A stretch of DNA of 64,000 nt from contig UYJD01000001.1 of NCBI GenBank assembly GCA_900618795.1, positions 2,746,823-2,810,822 on the forward strand. Direction: 5' to 3'. The notes beneath the pieces are model-generated. The model did not search any database, was not told where the DNA came from, and worked only from the letters and a program-made list of their open reading frames with translations. Origin of the DNA: Cyanodermella asteris (lineage: Eukaryota; Ascomycota; Lecanoromycetes; Ostropales; Stictidaceae). The stretch's first letter is position 1; every line of letters starts with the position of its first letter. This document shows positions 40,584-53,846 of the stretch, piece after piece. The position numbers were made by a program, and so were the translations under genes.

Positions 40584-43500
40584 ATGCCTCGGAAGGCTAT
40601 CGATTCACGCATCCCGGCGCTGATCCGAAATGGCATCCAAGAAAAGAAGCGCAGCTTTATCGTCGTCGTTGGCGACAAGGCGAAGGATGTCATCGTTCAC
40701 CTGCACTATATCATGACCAGTGTCGACTTGAAGCAGAACAAGTCGGTCCTATGGGCGTACAAGAAGGATCTGCTCGGTTTCACGAGTCACCGGAAGAAGC
40801 GGGAAAAGAAAATAAAGGGCGAGATCAAACGAGGCATCCGAGAAGCCAATACCGAGGACCCTTTCGAGCTGTTCGTATCGCTTAACAACATCCGATATGT
40901 CTACTACAAGGAGACGGAAAAGATTTTGGGAAACACATATGGTATGTGTATTCTGCAGGACTTCGAGGCCATAACTCCCAATTTGCTGGCGCGAACCATC
41001 GAGACTGTGGAGGGCGGCGGGTTGGTACTTCTCTTATTGAAGGGAATGAAGAGTCTGAAGCAGCTATATACATTGTCCATGGACATTCACTCAAGATATC
41101 GAACCGAAGCGCACGATGACGTGACAGCACGCTTCAACGAACGTTTCATTCTCTCCCTGGGCGACTGCGCATCATGTCTGGTGGTAGATGACGAACTGAA
41201 TGTGCTGCCCATATCGGGCGGGAAGAATATCACGCAACTACCACCTCCAGACCCCGATAGCGAGAATAAAACACCCAAGCAGATAGAGCTGGAAGGCATC
41301 AAAGAGGACTTGGTCGAGGTGCAGCCCGAAGGCTCGCTCGTGCAGCTCGCAAAAACCACAGATCAGGCAAAGGCACTGCTCACTTTTGTCGCGGCAATCA
41401 AGGAGAAGGGGTTCAGGAGTATAGTTGCTTTAACGGCAGGAAGAGGCCGAGGAAAATCGGCGGCTTTGGGCGTTGCAATTGCGGCGGCAATAGCATACGG
41501 CTACAGCAATATCTTTATCACCTCGCCCAGCCCAGAAAACTTGAAGACGCTGTTTGAGTTTATTTTCAAGGGCTTTGACGCCCTGGGCTATCTCGATCAT
41601 GTTGATTATACCATCATTCAGTCTACAAACCCAGACTTCAACAAAGCTATTGTCAGAGTGAACATCCACAAAGATCACAGGCAGACTATTCAGTACATAC
41701 AGCCCCAGGACGCATACACACTCGGTCAGGCGGAGCTGCTAGTCATTGACGAAGCAGCAGCTATCCCACTAACTTTGGTGCGGAAGTTGATGGGTCCATA
41801 TCTTGTGTTCATGTCATCGACGATCAATGGATATGAAGGAACCGGTCGATCACTGTCGCTCAAGCTCATCAGTCAGCTCCGAGAACAGACAAGCGGCAAG
41901 AAATTGAACGGCAGAGACGAGGGTCAGATTGCAGATCGAGACTCTAGCAAGTCAACGAAGGATCGTGACCAGCCCGTCTTGAGCGGGCGAACGCTGAGCG
42001 AGATCACTCTAACCGAGCCAATTCGATATGCCCCGGGCGATGCCGTCGAGAAATGGCTGAACAAGGTTCTTTGCCTGGATTCCACCATCAAGACGAATGT
42101 GGGGAGCATGCCGCCCATCAGTGAATGCCAACTTCTTCACGTCAACCGCGATACCCTATTCTCCTTCCACCCTGTTTCTGAAACATTCCTTGAAAAGATG
42201 ATGGCATTATATGTTGCCAGTCACTACAAGAACTCTCCAAACGACCTTCAGCTCATGAGCGACGCTCCTGCACATCAGCTGTACGTCTTGGTTCCTCCCA
42301 TTGACGAGAACGCGTCTTCACTGCCCGAGCCTCTGGTAGTCATACAGGTAGCACTCGAAGGACAAATCAGCCGACAAAGTGTCATGAATAGTCTTGAGCG
42401 TGGGCAACGAGCAGCAGGCGATCTGATTCCCTGGCTCGTGAGTCAACAGTTCCAGGACGAGGACTTCGCGGGTCTCTCGGGCGCCCGCGTCGTCCGAATC
42501 GCGACCAATCCCAATCACATTGGCAAAGGCTATGGTGGCAGGGCTCTTCAGCTTCTCGTGGACTTCTTCGAAAACAAGTTCACATCCCTCTCCGAGGAAG
42601 ACCAGCCCGACCTCGACGCGGACCGCATGACCCGCGTCACCGATGCCGAACTCGAATCCTCCAGCCTTCTCGCTGACGACGTCCGCGTGCGCGACTTCAA
42701 GAAGATGCCACCCCTTTTCGCCAAGCTCTCAGAGCGCCGCCCACCGGCTCTCGACTATATAGGCGTCAGCTACGGCCTGACCAAAGATCTCCACCGCTTC
42801 TGGAAGCGCTCCGGCTTCGCGCCCGTCTACTTGCGACAGACACCGAATGAACTCACCGGTGAACACTCGTGTGTCATGCTCCGCACTCTGGCCTCCGGTT
42901 CTTCAGATCCAGCTTGGCTCGGCGCCTTTGCACGCGACTTCCAGAAGCGCTTTCACGCGCTTCTTGGCTACCAGTTCCGCGCCTTCGAGCCCGTGCTCGC
43001 AACCAGCATCGACGAGTCCGCCGGCCAGGGCGCCAAACTCGACCCCGACGCCCAGCCGCGGGCAATCAGCAAGGAAGACCTGGACGCGTGTTTCTCGCCG
43101 TTCGACCTCAAGCGTCTAGACTCGTACGCTCAAGCTATGCTCGACTATCACGTCATTCTCGACCTCGTCCCCACAATCGCCGAGATGTACTTCTCCGGCC
43201 GCCTGAAATCCTCCATCAAGCTGTCCAGCCTGCAAGTTCTGATCTTGCTTGCCCTCGGCCTGCAGCGCAAAACGCTCGACGACGTCGAGAAGGAAATCGG
43301 CCTGCAAGCATCCCAGCTCCTGGCCATGTTTGTCAAGATCGTACGAAAGGTGTCCAAGCACTTCAAGGCGCTGAACGAGGGCGCAATCACAGCCGGTATG
43401 CCCGACGCCGATGACGCGGACGTCATGGACGGCGTCACGGGTGGGCGTACCGCGTTGCCGGCTCTGGAGCAGGAGCTGCGCGAGGGCGGGATCGAATACG

Positions 43501-43769
43501 ACAAGGAGACCAGGGAAAAGCAGCGGGCGCTGATCGATGCGTTACCGTTGGCTGGCATGGCGAATGCGGCCGCTGGTGAGCCGGAGTGGGCGGAAGCGGA
43601 GGCGGCCGTGAAGAAGGGGTTGAAGGAGGGCATGTCGGTCGCGGTGAAGAGGAAGACGAGCAAGAAGAGGAAGGGAGACGAGACGGCGGAGGAGATTTAC
43701 AAGAAGGAGATCGGGGACAAAGTGGAAAAGAAGATTGCCAAGGGGATGAAGAAGCTGAAACACAAGTAA
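40584..43769 (+). CDS. KRE33: RNA cytidine acetyltransferase Kre33 (NAT10)
   Basis: Nucleolar enzyme that makes N4-acetylcytidine in 18S rRNA and some tRNAs, using acetyl-CoA and ATP, and is needed for small-subunit assembly. Single exon, 1061 residues from ATG 40584, whose peptide MPRKAIDSRIPALIRNG is the conserved start. Order: N-terminal DUF1726 region, the helicase-like ATPase with Walker A ALTAGRGRGKSAALG (about 283-297) and Walker B LLVIDEAAAIPL, the GNAT domain with acetyl-CoA loop HIGKGYGGRAL, and the C-terminal tRNA-binding-like domain. It ends in a Lys-rich tail (KKIAKGMKKLKHK) suited to nucleolar targeting. No introns. Confidence 0.97.
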   Translation: MPRKAIDSRIPALIRNGIQEKKRSFIVVVGDKAKDVIVHLHYIMTSVDLKQNKSVLWAYKKDLLGFTSHRKKREKKIKGEIKRGIREANTEDPFELFVSLNNIRYVYYKETEKILGNTYGMCILQDFEAITPNLLARTIETVEGGGLVLLLLKGMKSLKQLYTLSMDIHSRYRTEAHDDVTARFNERFILSLGDCASCLVVDDELNVLPISGGKNITQLPPPDPDSENKTPKQIELEGIKEDLVEVQPEGSLVQLAKTTDQAKALLTFVAAIKEKGFRSIVALTAGRGRGKSAALGVAIAAAIAYGYSNIFITSPSPENLKTLFEFIFKGFDALGYLDHVDYTIIQSTNPDFNKAIVRVNIHKDHRQTIQYIQPQDAYTLGQAELLVIDEAAAIPLTLVRKLMGPYLVFMSSTINGYEGTGRSLSLKLISQLREQTSGKKLNGRDEGQIADRDSSKSTKDRDQPVLSGRTLSEITLTEPIRYAPGDAVEKWLNKVLCLDSTIKTNVGSMPPISECQLLHVNRDTLFSFHPVSETFLEKMMALYVASHYKNSPNDLQLMSDAPAHQLYVLVPPIDENASSLPEPLVVIQVALEGQISRQSVMNSLERGQRAAGDLIPWLVSQQFQDEDFAGLSGARVVRIATNPNHIGKGYGGRALQLLVDFFENKFTSLSEEDQPDLDADRMTRVTDAELESSSLLADDVRVRDFKKMPPLFAKLSERRPPALDYIGVSYGLTKDLHRFWKRSGFAPVYLRQTPNELTGEHSCVMLRTLASGSSDPAWLGAFARDFQKRFHALLGYQFRAFEPVLATSIDESAGQGAKLDPDAQPRAISKEDLDACFSPFDLKRLDSYAQAMLDYHVILDLVPTIAEMYFSGRLKSSIKLSSLQVLILLALGLQRKTLDDVEKEIGLQASQLLAMFVKIVRKVSKHFKALNEGAITAGMPDADDADVMDGVTGGRTALPALEQELREGGIEYDKETREKQRALIDALPLAGMANAAAGEPEWAEAEAAVKKGLKEGMSVAVKRKTSKKRKGDETAEEIYKKEIGDKVEKKIAKGMKKLKHK

Positions 43770-44113
43770 AAGCACATGACCTAAAAGTCGGTGTATCTAC
43801 GACACATTCGAGAGAACGATGGAGGATATCGAGGTGTTTTGCTATGCATTAGCGTGGGCGTTTGAGGCTTCAAAACAGGGCTGGAAATATACAACGATGA
43901 TGTCGCGATGAATGATCAAGCAACTTTGGCAATTATCTGTACATTTTGTTGAACTACATCTGATACGAACAGCGTAATTGTCATTCACCATCGCCGTGAG
44001 CTTTTTCGCCAGAGCCGCTAAGACGAATTCTATCCTGCCGTAGCATGCTCGTTCTATCTCCAGTTCGACACTCACGCAGGAGGCGTAATCTAGCTCCACT
44101 CGAACTTCCTGGC
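43770..44113. other. Intergenic region, convergent tails of KRE33 and SEC23
   Basis: 344 bp of 3' flanking sequence; no gene recognised. Confidence 0.6.
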
Positions 44114-46604
<2,491 letters not shown>

Positions 46605-47632
46605 GGCGGGCAGGCGCTCAAAGAGCGATTCGTTCGGCCAGCCCAGGGAGAATCGCTACCGAATTATGGTGACTCAGGCTCGGTGCCTAGGGGAGGGAGA
46701 AGGACGGTTGGGACGACGTGGTCTCACGAGAACTCGATGGCAAGTCCGACGTACTGAAGATGCGGGAGGCAGCACACAAGCCGGCATGTTCACACACATA
46801 AGGAATCGCCAACGTGGAGGACCCAGAAGCCGCAGCCACAGCTGTGCAGCCACGTCCGTCGCATGCGCCACTGTGCCAAGGCTCCAGCCGGTACTTTTCC
46901 CACAGCTTTGTTGCTCTTCCTTCTTTTCCTCTTTACAGTCAACGCCAGCATCATATTTTGCCGGCCTTCGAGCAGTTCTACTCAATGAGCTCGGGGGCTC
47001 TTCCCGCTGGCGAAGAGCCAATCGCCCATTGCTGGGCACCCGTGTTTGAAGTGTCTTTCCGACTCTCCTGACGACCTGGGAATCAGCAGAGGCTATAAAT
47101 CCATGCGTCCAGAATTTCTAATGAGCTCAACCAGTTCTGCCCAGGGCTTCGAAGGCGAAGCTCAATCTAGGATGCACACTACGGCAAGCTTCTCAATCTG
47201 ACTGAGCTTGATGCCATGCTGGGATCCATGCTGTCGTAGGGTTTCCTTATGTACACATCCCGGTCAAGATTACAATTAGAACTTCTCCTCACAGAGCAAC
47301 ACCGCAGAATACTGCTGTGAGACTCATTGGAAAAAATGCAATTATTCTGAGAGGCTCTCATCCAGTAGTAAAAATACCATGGTACGGATCAATAATCGCA
47401 ATAAGCTCTTCTCTCGCAAGACCAAAACCAAACAGCGCGGCTCTTTCATTGAGCCAAAGCGAACAGCAGATCCGCCCAGTCTTTTCGTAACACGTTGATA
47501 AACAAGAATACATCAAAGCCGTAGGAGCACCTGTCCTCGCAATTCCCACACACCACCGTGCACGGCTGTTATCGCTAACACTTGGCGTTGCGCTCCTTTG
47601 TTAAACCATCAACGCACTGATCAGGGTAGGGC
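46605..47632. other. Intergenic region between SEC23 and SIN3
   Basis: About 1 kb; SEC23 promoter on the left, SIN3 3' UTR on the right. TGACTCA occurs at 46672-46678, a single Gcn4-like site of doubtful meaning. No gene recognised. Confidence 0.55.
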
Positions 47633-50600
47633 CTATCCCTCCATCACCGCATCCTCACCGTCAACTTGAGGCTTTCCTTCGGCCACCTTCTCTTCAGCCT
47701 CCTCTTGATCTGTTTTCTTCTGTTCGGCAACATCATCAGCCGTTTGTTGCTCCGGCGCGGATGGAGCTACCGGTTCAGGAGCTGGCACAAGCCACTTCTC
47801 CGGCAGCTTGCCCGTCGCGAATAATGCCCATTCATTGTTGGCCTCCTTCAAGCTCTCGTCACCACCGAGCAGTTCTTTCGACATGTTGTGCAATATTAAC
47901 CTAGGAGTCTGCGTCTGTGGGGGGCGACGTGAAGGCTTTTTAAGCCGAATGGCATCGTCGTGGACAAACCATTCGATACCGCCAGGTGCCCACCGCATGT
48001 GATACGAATCCTCAGCAAACTCGATGACCAGGTTTTCATAACTTGTGGGAGGAAGGAAGAACTGGTCCTTATCATCAGGCTCATTACGCTTAATGTTGGG
48101 ATATCCGGCGCCAATATGCGGGACGCCTTCAGTCCAATCCATCATGGAGTAGGCTGTGGTGTAATAGCACCACTTCATGTGTGCTGTGGCATCATCCATG
48201 TCCAGGGTCGGCTCCGACCTGTTGAAGATTTGAACGGTGGCACGTTTCTGGTTGTCGAACCACGTGATTTTGTAGACATCGCCGTCCTTCGCCAGCTTTT
48301 CTGCCTGCTTACGGTAGAGAATCTCGGTCTTGGGACTGGTCTCGGCTTCTCTGCGGTTCTTATAGAAGAGGTTGATCATATCGTTGCTCCGATCCTTATT
48401 CTCGTTGCCGATGATTTGACCGACAAACTTTTCCGCCGCGCCAAGCATCTTGTCGAAATTGTACATGGGCCAACCAGCGTAAAGGTAGTAACGACGAAGG
48501 ATTTCCTCGAAATTAGTCATAGCCTTGTCATCGCTGCTCTTGAGAGTCTCCTCGGCCATTCTCAAGATCTGCGGGTATAACCTTGCAGACGGAGTAATGT
48601 CTTCGAAGATATCAGCGGGCGTGCGTTCGGCAATCGCCAACCGCTTGGCTGGCTTTTCCGCCATCGCTCGGCGCACGTTCTCCTTGGCGAGAGGTTCTTG
48701 TGCTTTGATTCGCGATAGACGGTCGTATATGATCTGAAAGACGCGGAAGAAACAGTAAATGCTGAAGTTCGCGTACAGCTTGAAGGCCGTGCGAGCAATT
48801 GGGGTTCCAAATTCCAATTTGTTACCGCCACTGCGACTCACACCCATCCATTCCTCGCGAGAAATGTCCATCCTGTCAGCTTGCTCGGAAGGGGTGCCTG
48901 CAGAGGACTCTTCCTCCGCAGAGTCAGCAGCTGGGGTAGACTCTTTGCTGTCAGTCCGATCATTACCATGCTTGCCGCCAGTCAGGACCTGTTTGCGCAT
49001 GCTCTGTTGTTGGCGTTTTCCGCCACGACCACGTCCACGAGAAGCCGTCTCCTCAGCTCCACTTGGCTCGTCTTCTGCCTCTTCGTTCGGCGGCGTAGCA
49101 ATGCTAATATCTGCCAATCTGGCCTTCAGTGCAACCCCATCTATGCCAAAGAAATTGGTCACAAATGTGACAAGGAAATTCTCGACATGTTCGGGATGAT
49201 CTTGTTTGATGTGCACATGGGTAAGGAAGAGGTGGCAAGTGTCGAAGAGGATCTCCTGGTCGACGAAGCTGTAGTCAAATTGATGGCGCGGGACGACCTG
49301 GCCAGTGCGCTTCAAGCGAAGTTGCTTCTGTTCCTCGAATTTCGCTAAGATGTCGGTCTGGAGGGCCTTTGATTGGATGAGTCTCTTGTTCTCCATCTTG
49401 GCAGTAAGGCCTTGATGGTCAAGCGACTTCCAGAACTGCTTGTGCGTTTGATCTCGCCAGATCTTCTCCCATTCGCGCTGGGCCTGTTTCCACTTCTCAA
49501 GCTTCTCCTTGAGACGGATGAGTAGGAATGGTGCCACTTTCGCAGGTCGTGCAAGCATGTCGTCGATGATCTTCTGACCAATTGTGCGCTCGTAGAGTTT
49601 CTTCACTACCCGCTGCCAGATAGTCTCGCTTTGTCCGCCCAGACCAGGAGGCAATTTGTAGGTGGCCTTTGATTCGTCACTCATGCCCGAAAGAGCATGG
49701 CAGATTGGCTCCAGAAGTTGGATCGTGCGACTTGCTGTCTCGATGTTGAAGTCGTAATCATGGCGCTCCTCTTCCATCCTGTGCATGGCCTCTTCGTGTG
49801 CGTTCTTTCTGTGCGCCACAAAGCCGGAATCTTCGCTTGCCCAGGTAGGATGGCTGGCCCATTCGTCATTCAGCACCTCGTAACACATTTCGTCGCGACC
49901 AGAGCATTTTGCCAGGCGCTCTCGCTTCGGCAACATCCTGTAGCTAGGACCAAGGCCGCGGCAATTAGACAGCGATACCTTCGTCGAGGACTGAACAGGT
50001 CTGTTTTCGATCACAGTGTCTTTTCCAGTCCACATGACCCATCTCTTGAAGAAGCCCATAAGATCTGGATTCGAGCCGAAAAAGCCGTGGCATTGATCGA
50101 CAAGTTCGTTAACCCCAATCAAATCCATGTTGAAATGGTTCAGAACCTTCAAGAATTCATTGAATGTAGACTTGTTGCCGATGAACTTCTTCACTCTTTC
50201 GAAAAAGGCAAACTCGTCCACAACACTTGCCGTCGAAGTAGGCGCAAGCGGGTGTGGAAGTTCTGGTACAAGACTCGGTGCTGGGGTTGCAACCTCTGGC
50301 TGGGCTGGCTTCGATGGGGCTACCTTGGGCTTTTTGCTTGCTGGTCCTTGCATGCCTCTGTCGCGTTCGTTTGAGGTCGCAATCTGACCAGCTGGGCCCT
50401 TTTCAGGTCCTCGCTGGCGCTTCTTATTATCCTTGGAGACGCTCGTTGGTGCGAAATTTCCTATTGGCGGCATCTTACTTTCTGGTCGAGGCGTCTGTGC
50501 CTGGCGATAAGTCGCCTCTCCTCTAAGATTGCTGGTCATTGGCTGCTCACGTTCTCGGGCCTCTTTCTGAGCCTGCGCGGCAGACTCGGGCAGGAATTGC

Positions 50601-52267
50601 TTGAAATCGTCCAGAAGATCCTGAGCACCACGAAATAGCTGCGTGACTTGGGCATAGACATCCTGGATCGGCTTCGAGTCACGCTGGTAGAGCTGTAGAA
50701 TTTCCAAGAATTGCTTGTAGACTTCGGGGTTCTGTGCAAAGCGGGTCTTGATTTTGTTCACGTAGCTGATCGCGTGATTGAACTCAACGGGCGGCTTCTT
50801 CTCGCCGGCCTGTTCCTGATCATACTGAGCCTGCGAAGGTGCCGGTGGTAAGGCTCTGGACTGCTGAGGAGACCGCTGCATCGCAGATAAGCCTGCAGGT
50901 CCAACTTCCCGAGCGACAGCAGCAGCATTTGAGAGCTGCGTAACGTTCTGTTCCTGGCGATGAGCTAGCGCAGCGTCCGCAGCGGTCATCTCCTCATCCT
51001 CAAGCCTTCGTTGTGGGCCCACGCCGTAGTCCGCATGCTGAATGCGATGCTGACTGGGCGTGAATGGCCCGTTAGGTCCGAAGACGCCTTCAGACATCAG
51101 TCGAGCGCCATCGTCCATCGGAGCACCGTGTGTTGGATATTGCTGACGTTGCAAAGGAGACCGAAGAAAGTTCTCATCCATCCGCTCATCGTCCATGTTC
51201 AAAGTATTATACACATGCGTTGCCGCCGGGGTCGTAACTCGAATGTTGTTGGGATCGTTATCCCAGCCTGCCTCAATTTTATAGCCTGGCGGCAGGAAGG
51301 TATTGAATCCCTGGATGAGCTGCGGATGTCCACTGAATAGTCTCGATACTCGTGCAATGACTCCTGGCGTATCTATGGCTTGGCTCTTAAAGTCCTTCAT
51401 GATGTCCAGAAACCTGTTGTAAACGTCGGGCTGGTCTTGGAAGCGCACTTTCACCTGGTCGAGATATGTGAGAGCATCATTCAAGATCGGCTGCTGGCTC
51501 TGTGCGAGAGCTGAGTTGCCATTGATCTGTGGCCCACCAGGACCGGCTATGCCAGGCATTTGTTGTAAGACGCTTGCAGGGTGACCGCCGAAAGGTCCAC
51601 GTAGAGGGTCCTGCCCTGGACCACCTGGAAAGGCGGTCGGAGGTCCTGTGGGAGCCCCCATAGGCCCAGGGAGATTCACATTCGGGTTGTTTCCGAGCAA
51701 TCCACTCGGACCGTGCAGAGAGGCGCTGACTCGGGAAGCCATCGGCTGCTGCAGTGGTATGTTTGAGGCATGTGCCTCCGGAGGCGGCTGTCCAAGCATC
51801 CTCTGCTCCCTGTCCATGTGCTCTCGTCTCTGACGTTCTTCGGCTTCACGAGCATCCATTTCACTGTAAGCACGCTCTCGATCCCGCTCTTGAGCCAGCT
51901 GAGACAGGCCTGACAGGCCAAAGGCCGAGCCTTGCTGGGGAGGCGGTCCTGCGCTGTGCTGTGGTCCTCGACCCAGAGCTGTCGGGGACTGTTGTTGATG
52001 TTGTGGAAGGTAGTGTGAGGGCTGCTGAGGCGGAGACTGGGCAAGGCCAGCTAGTGTAGGCAGACCACCAGTTGGGTGCTGCTGGTGATACGCCCCTGGA
52101 CCCGGAGGGGGCAAAGATGTGCCCATTGGCATCGGCTGGCCCTGAGGCATGTGCTGAGGGTTGTAACCAGAGTGTTGATGTTGCTGCTGGCCCTGATGCC
52201 CTTCTGATGGCGGGCCATGGTCTCTTTGCCCTCCTCCTGGCTGCCACTGGCCGTCATTACGATCCAT
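47633..52267 (-). CDS. SIN3: Transcriptional corepressor scaffold Sin3
   Basis: Scaffold of the Rpd3/HDAC complexes; paired amphipathic helix (PAH) domains bind DNA-bound repressors. Single exon, 1544 residues. Gln/Pro/Gly-rich N-terminus (1-255), PAH1 at about 261-330 (LTYLDQVKVRFQDQPDVYNR), PAH2 at 496-565 (ISYVNKIKTRFAQNPEVYKQ), PAH3 at 684-747 (EFAFFERVKKFIGN), then the HDAC-interacting domain starting with LSNCRGLGPSYRMLPKRER near 766, and the Sin3 C-terminal domain. The tail is acidic and Glu/Pro-rich. A disordered basic stretch with KKPK separates PAH2 and PAH3. A possible 5' UTR intron (52396-52277) is discussed in findings. Confidence 0.97.
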   Translation of the reverse strand: MDRNDGQWQPGGGQRDHGPPSEGHQGQQQHQHSGYNPQHMPQGQPMPMGTSLPPPGPGAYHQQHPTGGLPTLAGLAQSPPQQPSHYLPQHQQQSPTALGRGPQHSAGPPPQQGSAFGLSGLSQLAQERDRERAYSEMDAREAEERQRREHMDREQRMLGQPPPEAHASNIPLQQPMASRVSASLHGPSGLLGNNPNVNLPGPMGAPTGPPTAFPGGPGQDPLRGPFGGHPASVLQQMPGIAGPGGPQINGNSALAQSQQPILNDALTYLDQVKVRFQDQPDVYNRFLDIMKDFKSQAIDTPGVIARVSRLFSGHPQLIQGFNTFLPPGYKIEAGWDNDPNNIRVTTPAATHVYNTLNMDDERMDENFLRSPLQRQQYPTHGAPMDDGARLMSEGVFGPNGPFTPSQHRIQHADYGVGPQRRLEDEEMTAADAALAHRQEQNVTQLSNAAAVAREVGPAGLSAMQRSPQQSRALPPAPSQAQYDQEQAGEKKPPVEFNHAISYVNKIKTRFAQNPEVYKQFLEILQLYQRDSKPIQDVYAQVTQLFRGAQDLLDDFKQFLPESAAQAQKEAREREQPMTSNLRGEATYRQAQTPRPESKMPPIGNFAPTSVSKDNKKRQRGPEKGPAGQIATSNERDRGMQGPASKKPKVAPSKPAQPEVATPAPSLVPELPHPLAPTSTASVVDEFAFFERVKKFIGNKSTFNEFLKVLNHFNMDLIGVNELVDQCHGFFGSNPDLMGFFKRWVMWTGKDTVIENRPVQSSTKVSLSNCRGLGPSYRMLPKRERLAKCSGRDEMCYEVLNDEWASHPTWASEDSGFVAHRKNAHEEAMHRMEEERHDYDFNIETASRTIQLLEPICHALSGMSDESKATYKLPPGLGGQSETIWQRVVKKLYERTIGQKIIDDMLARPAKVAPFLLIRLKEKLEKWKQAQREWEKIWRDQTHKQFWKSLDHQGLTAKMENKRLIQSKALQTDILAKFEEQKQLRLKRTGQVVPRHQFDYSFVDQEILFDTCHLFLTHVHIKQDHPEHVENFLVTFVTNFFGIDGVALKARLADISIATPPNEEAEDEPSGAEETASRGRGRGGKRQQQSMRKQVLTGGKHGNDRTDSKESTPAADSAEEESSAGTPSEQADRMDISREEWMGVSRSGGNKLEFGTPIARTAFKLYANFSIYCFFRVFQIIYDRLSRIKAQEPLAKENVRRAMAEKPAKRLAIAERTPADIFEDITPSARLYPQILRMAEETLKSSDDKAMTNFEEILRRYYLYAGWPMYNFDKMLGAAEKFVGQIIGNENKDRSNDMINLFYKNRREAETSPKTEILYRKQAEKLAKDGDVYKITWFDNQKRATVQIFNRSEPTLDMDDATAHMKWCYYTTAYSMMDWTEGVPHIGAGYPNIKRNEPDDKDQFFLPPTSYENLVIEFAEDSYHMRWAPGGIEWFVHDDAIRLKKPSRRPPQTQTPRLILHNMSKELLGGDESLKEANNEWALFATGKLPEKWLVPAPEPVAPSAPEQQTADDVAEQKKTDQEEAEEKVAEGKPQVDGEDAVMEG

Positions 52268-53198
52268 GTTGGATCGCTAGGTTGAACTCCGGGACCAAGA
52301 AATCGCACAACTCTCACCACATGTCAGCGAATGGACAGAATACAAAAGGAGAAGACGTTCGAATCGCTGAGAACAACCTGCAAGTTGTCGACTCACTTGT
52401 ATGATGCTGGACGACGTAGCGATCACAGCCACAAATCTGCGTCGGCTGCGGAGCCGACGGCCGAAGGGGAATGAACAACGGTTCCAATACGGCCTTGTCC
52501 AGAGGACGTCAAACCATCCCTGATAGATCCAGAATTTGGTATAGAGCTACTGTTCACCCCTGCGACGAGAGTTTGCTTGGTGAGGGGGAAAGAAGCTCGA
52601 TGCTGAGTGAGGTGATGCTGTTGGAACAGGATCGTGAAGCGCGTTCGCACAGGCTCGACAGGATGCGCCAGACGATGATGTTCGGCACTGAACCCCGAAA
52701 CAGTCACCTGACAAGCATGCTGCCGGACAAAGCCGACGTCAATGAGCAGGGTAGAATGGATACCTACTACGTACCTAGGAACCCACCTCTAATGACGCTG
52801 GGGCTGTTGTTCACAGATCGCGACACCTGTCGCTGAGTCTATAACACAAACAGCTCCAGAGGCAATCTATTATATACCCAGCATAGATAGCAGCATATAT
52901 ATTGACGGACTGGACTCAGCTGTTGAGACAGTACCGAAGCTACGTCACAGCTTTGCCCCCGGTCCTCCAGCTGGTGTTCACGCACCCAAGGAAGCCTGAG
53001 CGTCGCCTGACCAACATCAGCAAAACCTCTATCGACCCGCCAACTCACGTCTATCTTACCCAAACAATCGGTCTTCGCAGACATCCCTACCTGCCTATCT
53101 ACCTATCGAAAGCCGCTGAAGACAACCGCATTCCAACCCACTCCAACAACAGCCTCTGACTCTCCCATCAAAGTCACCGTCTCCCCAGGCACCATACC
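52268..53198. other. Divergent intergenic region between SIN3 and the FAS1 gene
   Basis: 930 bp holding both promoters. A weak 5' UTR intron for SIN3 may lie at 52277-52396. The 52423-52707 minus-strand frame lacks domain features and is not called. Confidence 0.5.
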
Positions 53199-53846
53199 AT
53201 GCGCCTCTCGCGCTCCACACTCATCACCACAGCCCTCGGACTCAGCACCCTCACCGGCCTAACCTACGCCTCCCAACTCCCTCCCCAAAGACCCCTCAAA
53301 ATGTCGTCGTCCTCCTCCTCCTCCTCGGACCCGCAAAACCAGTCCCCCACAATCGCCTCCAGCACCTCCCCACTCCTCCTCTCCGACACCCTGTCCGCCC
53401 AACGCTCCCTCAGCATCTTCTCCTCGCTCGCCCGCGACGACACCCTCTCGGCCGGCGCCTTCTCCGCCTCCGGATCCTACACCGTCGTCCTCGCGCCGAT
53501 CAATTCCGCGATAAAAGCGCTCGAGCACCGGCCCTGGGAGGATCCGGACGAGGCGAGCGCGTCGGGCGGGGAAGCGTATAAAGGGGACGGTGGAGCTGAG
53601 AGGGCGGAGAGGAATATGCGGAGATGGGTGCAGGGGTGTTTGGTCGTGGTGGAGGGGAAGGGGGAGTGTAAGGAGGGGGAGAAGTTGATGAGGGGGATGG
53701 AGAAGGGGGCGCAGACGGAGGTTTGGTGGAAGGTTGATGAGGAGGGTAAGCAGGTTATCATGCCTGAGAAGATTGTTGTGCAGGGGGTGGTTAGTCGGGT
53801 TGCGAATGGAGAGGTTTGGGCTTTGGAAGGGACGTTTTCAAAGTGA
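53199..53846 (+). CDS. Secreted or vacuolar FAS1 (fasciclin) domain protein
   Basis: Single exon, 215 residues. A signal peptide (RSTLITTALGLSTLTGLTYA) is followed by a Ser-rich linker and one fasciclin domain from about residue 58 to the end. Family features seen: LLLSDTLSAQRSLSIFSSLA, the H1-like core YTVVLAPINSAIKAL, EHRPWEDP, NMRRWVQGCLVV, and the last strand VQGVVSRVANGEVWALEGTF. It matches the ascomycete FAS1 proteins of similar length, of which yeast YLR001C is a larger relative. No GPI signal at the C-terminus. FAS1 domains mediate adhesion in other proteins; role here unknown. The coding strand shifts from C-rich to strongly G-rich halfway through. Confidence 0.85.
   Translation: MRLSRSTLITTALGLSTLTGLTYASQLPPQRPLKMSSSSSSSSDPQNQSPTIASSTSPLLLSDTLSAQRSLSIFSSLARDDTLSAGAFSASGSYTVVLAPINSAIKALEHRPWEDPDEASASGGEAYKGDGGAERAERNMRRWVQGCLVVVEGKGECKEGEKLMRGMEKGAQTEVWWKVDEEGKQVIMPEKIVVQGVVSRVANGEVWALEGTFSK

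Noticed and set aside
46672-46678. TGACTCA upstream of SEC23
   Set aside because: A single seven-base site is expected by chance at this scale and SEC23 is not a known Gcn4-type target.
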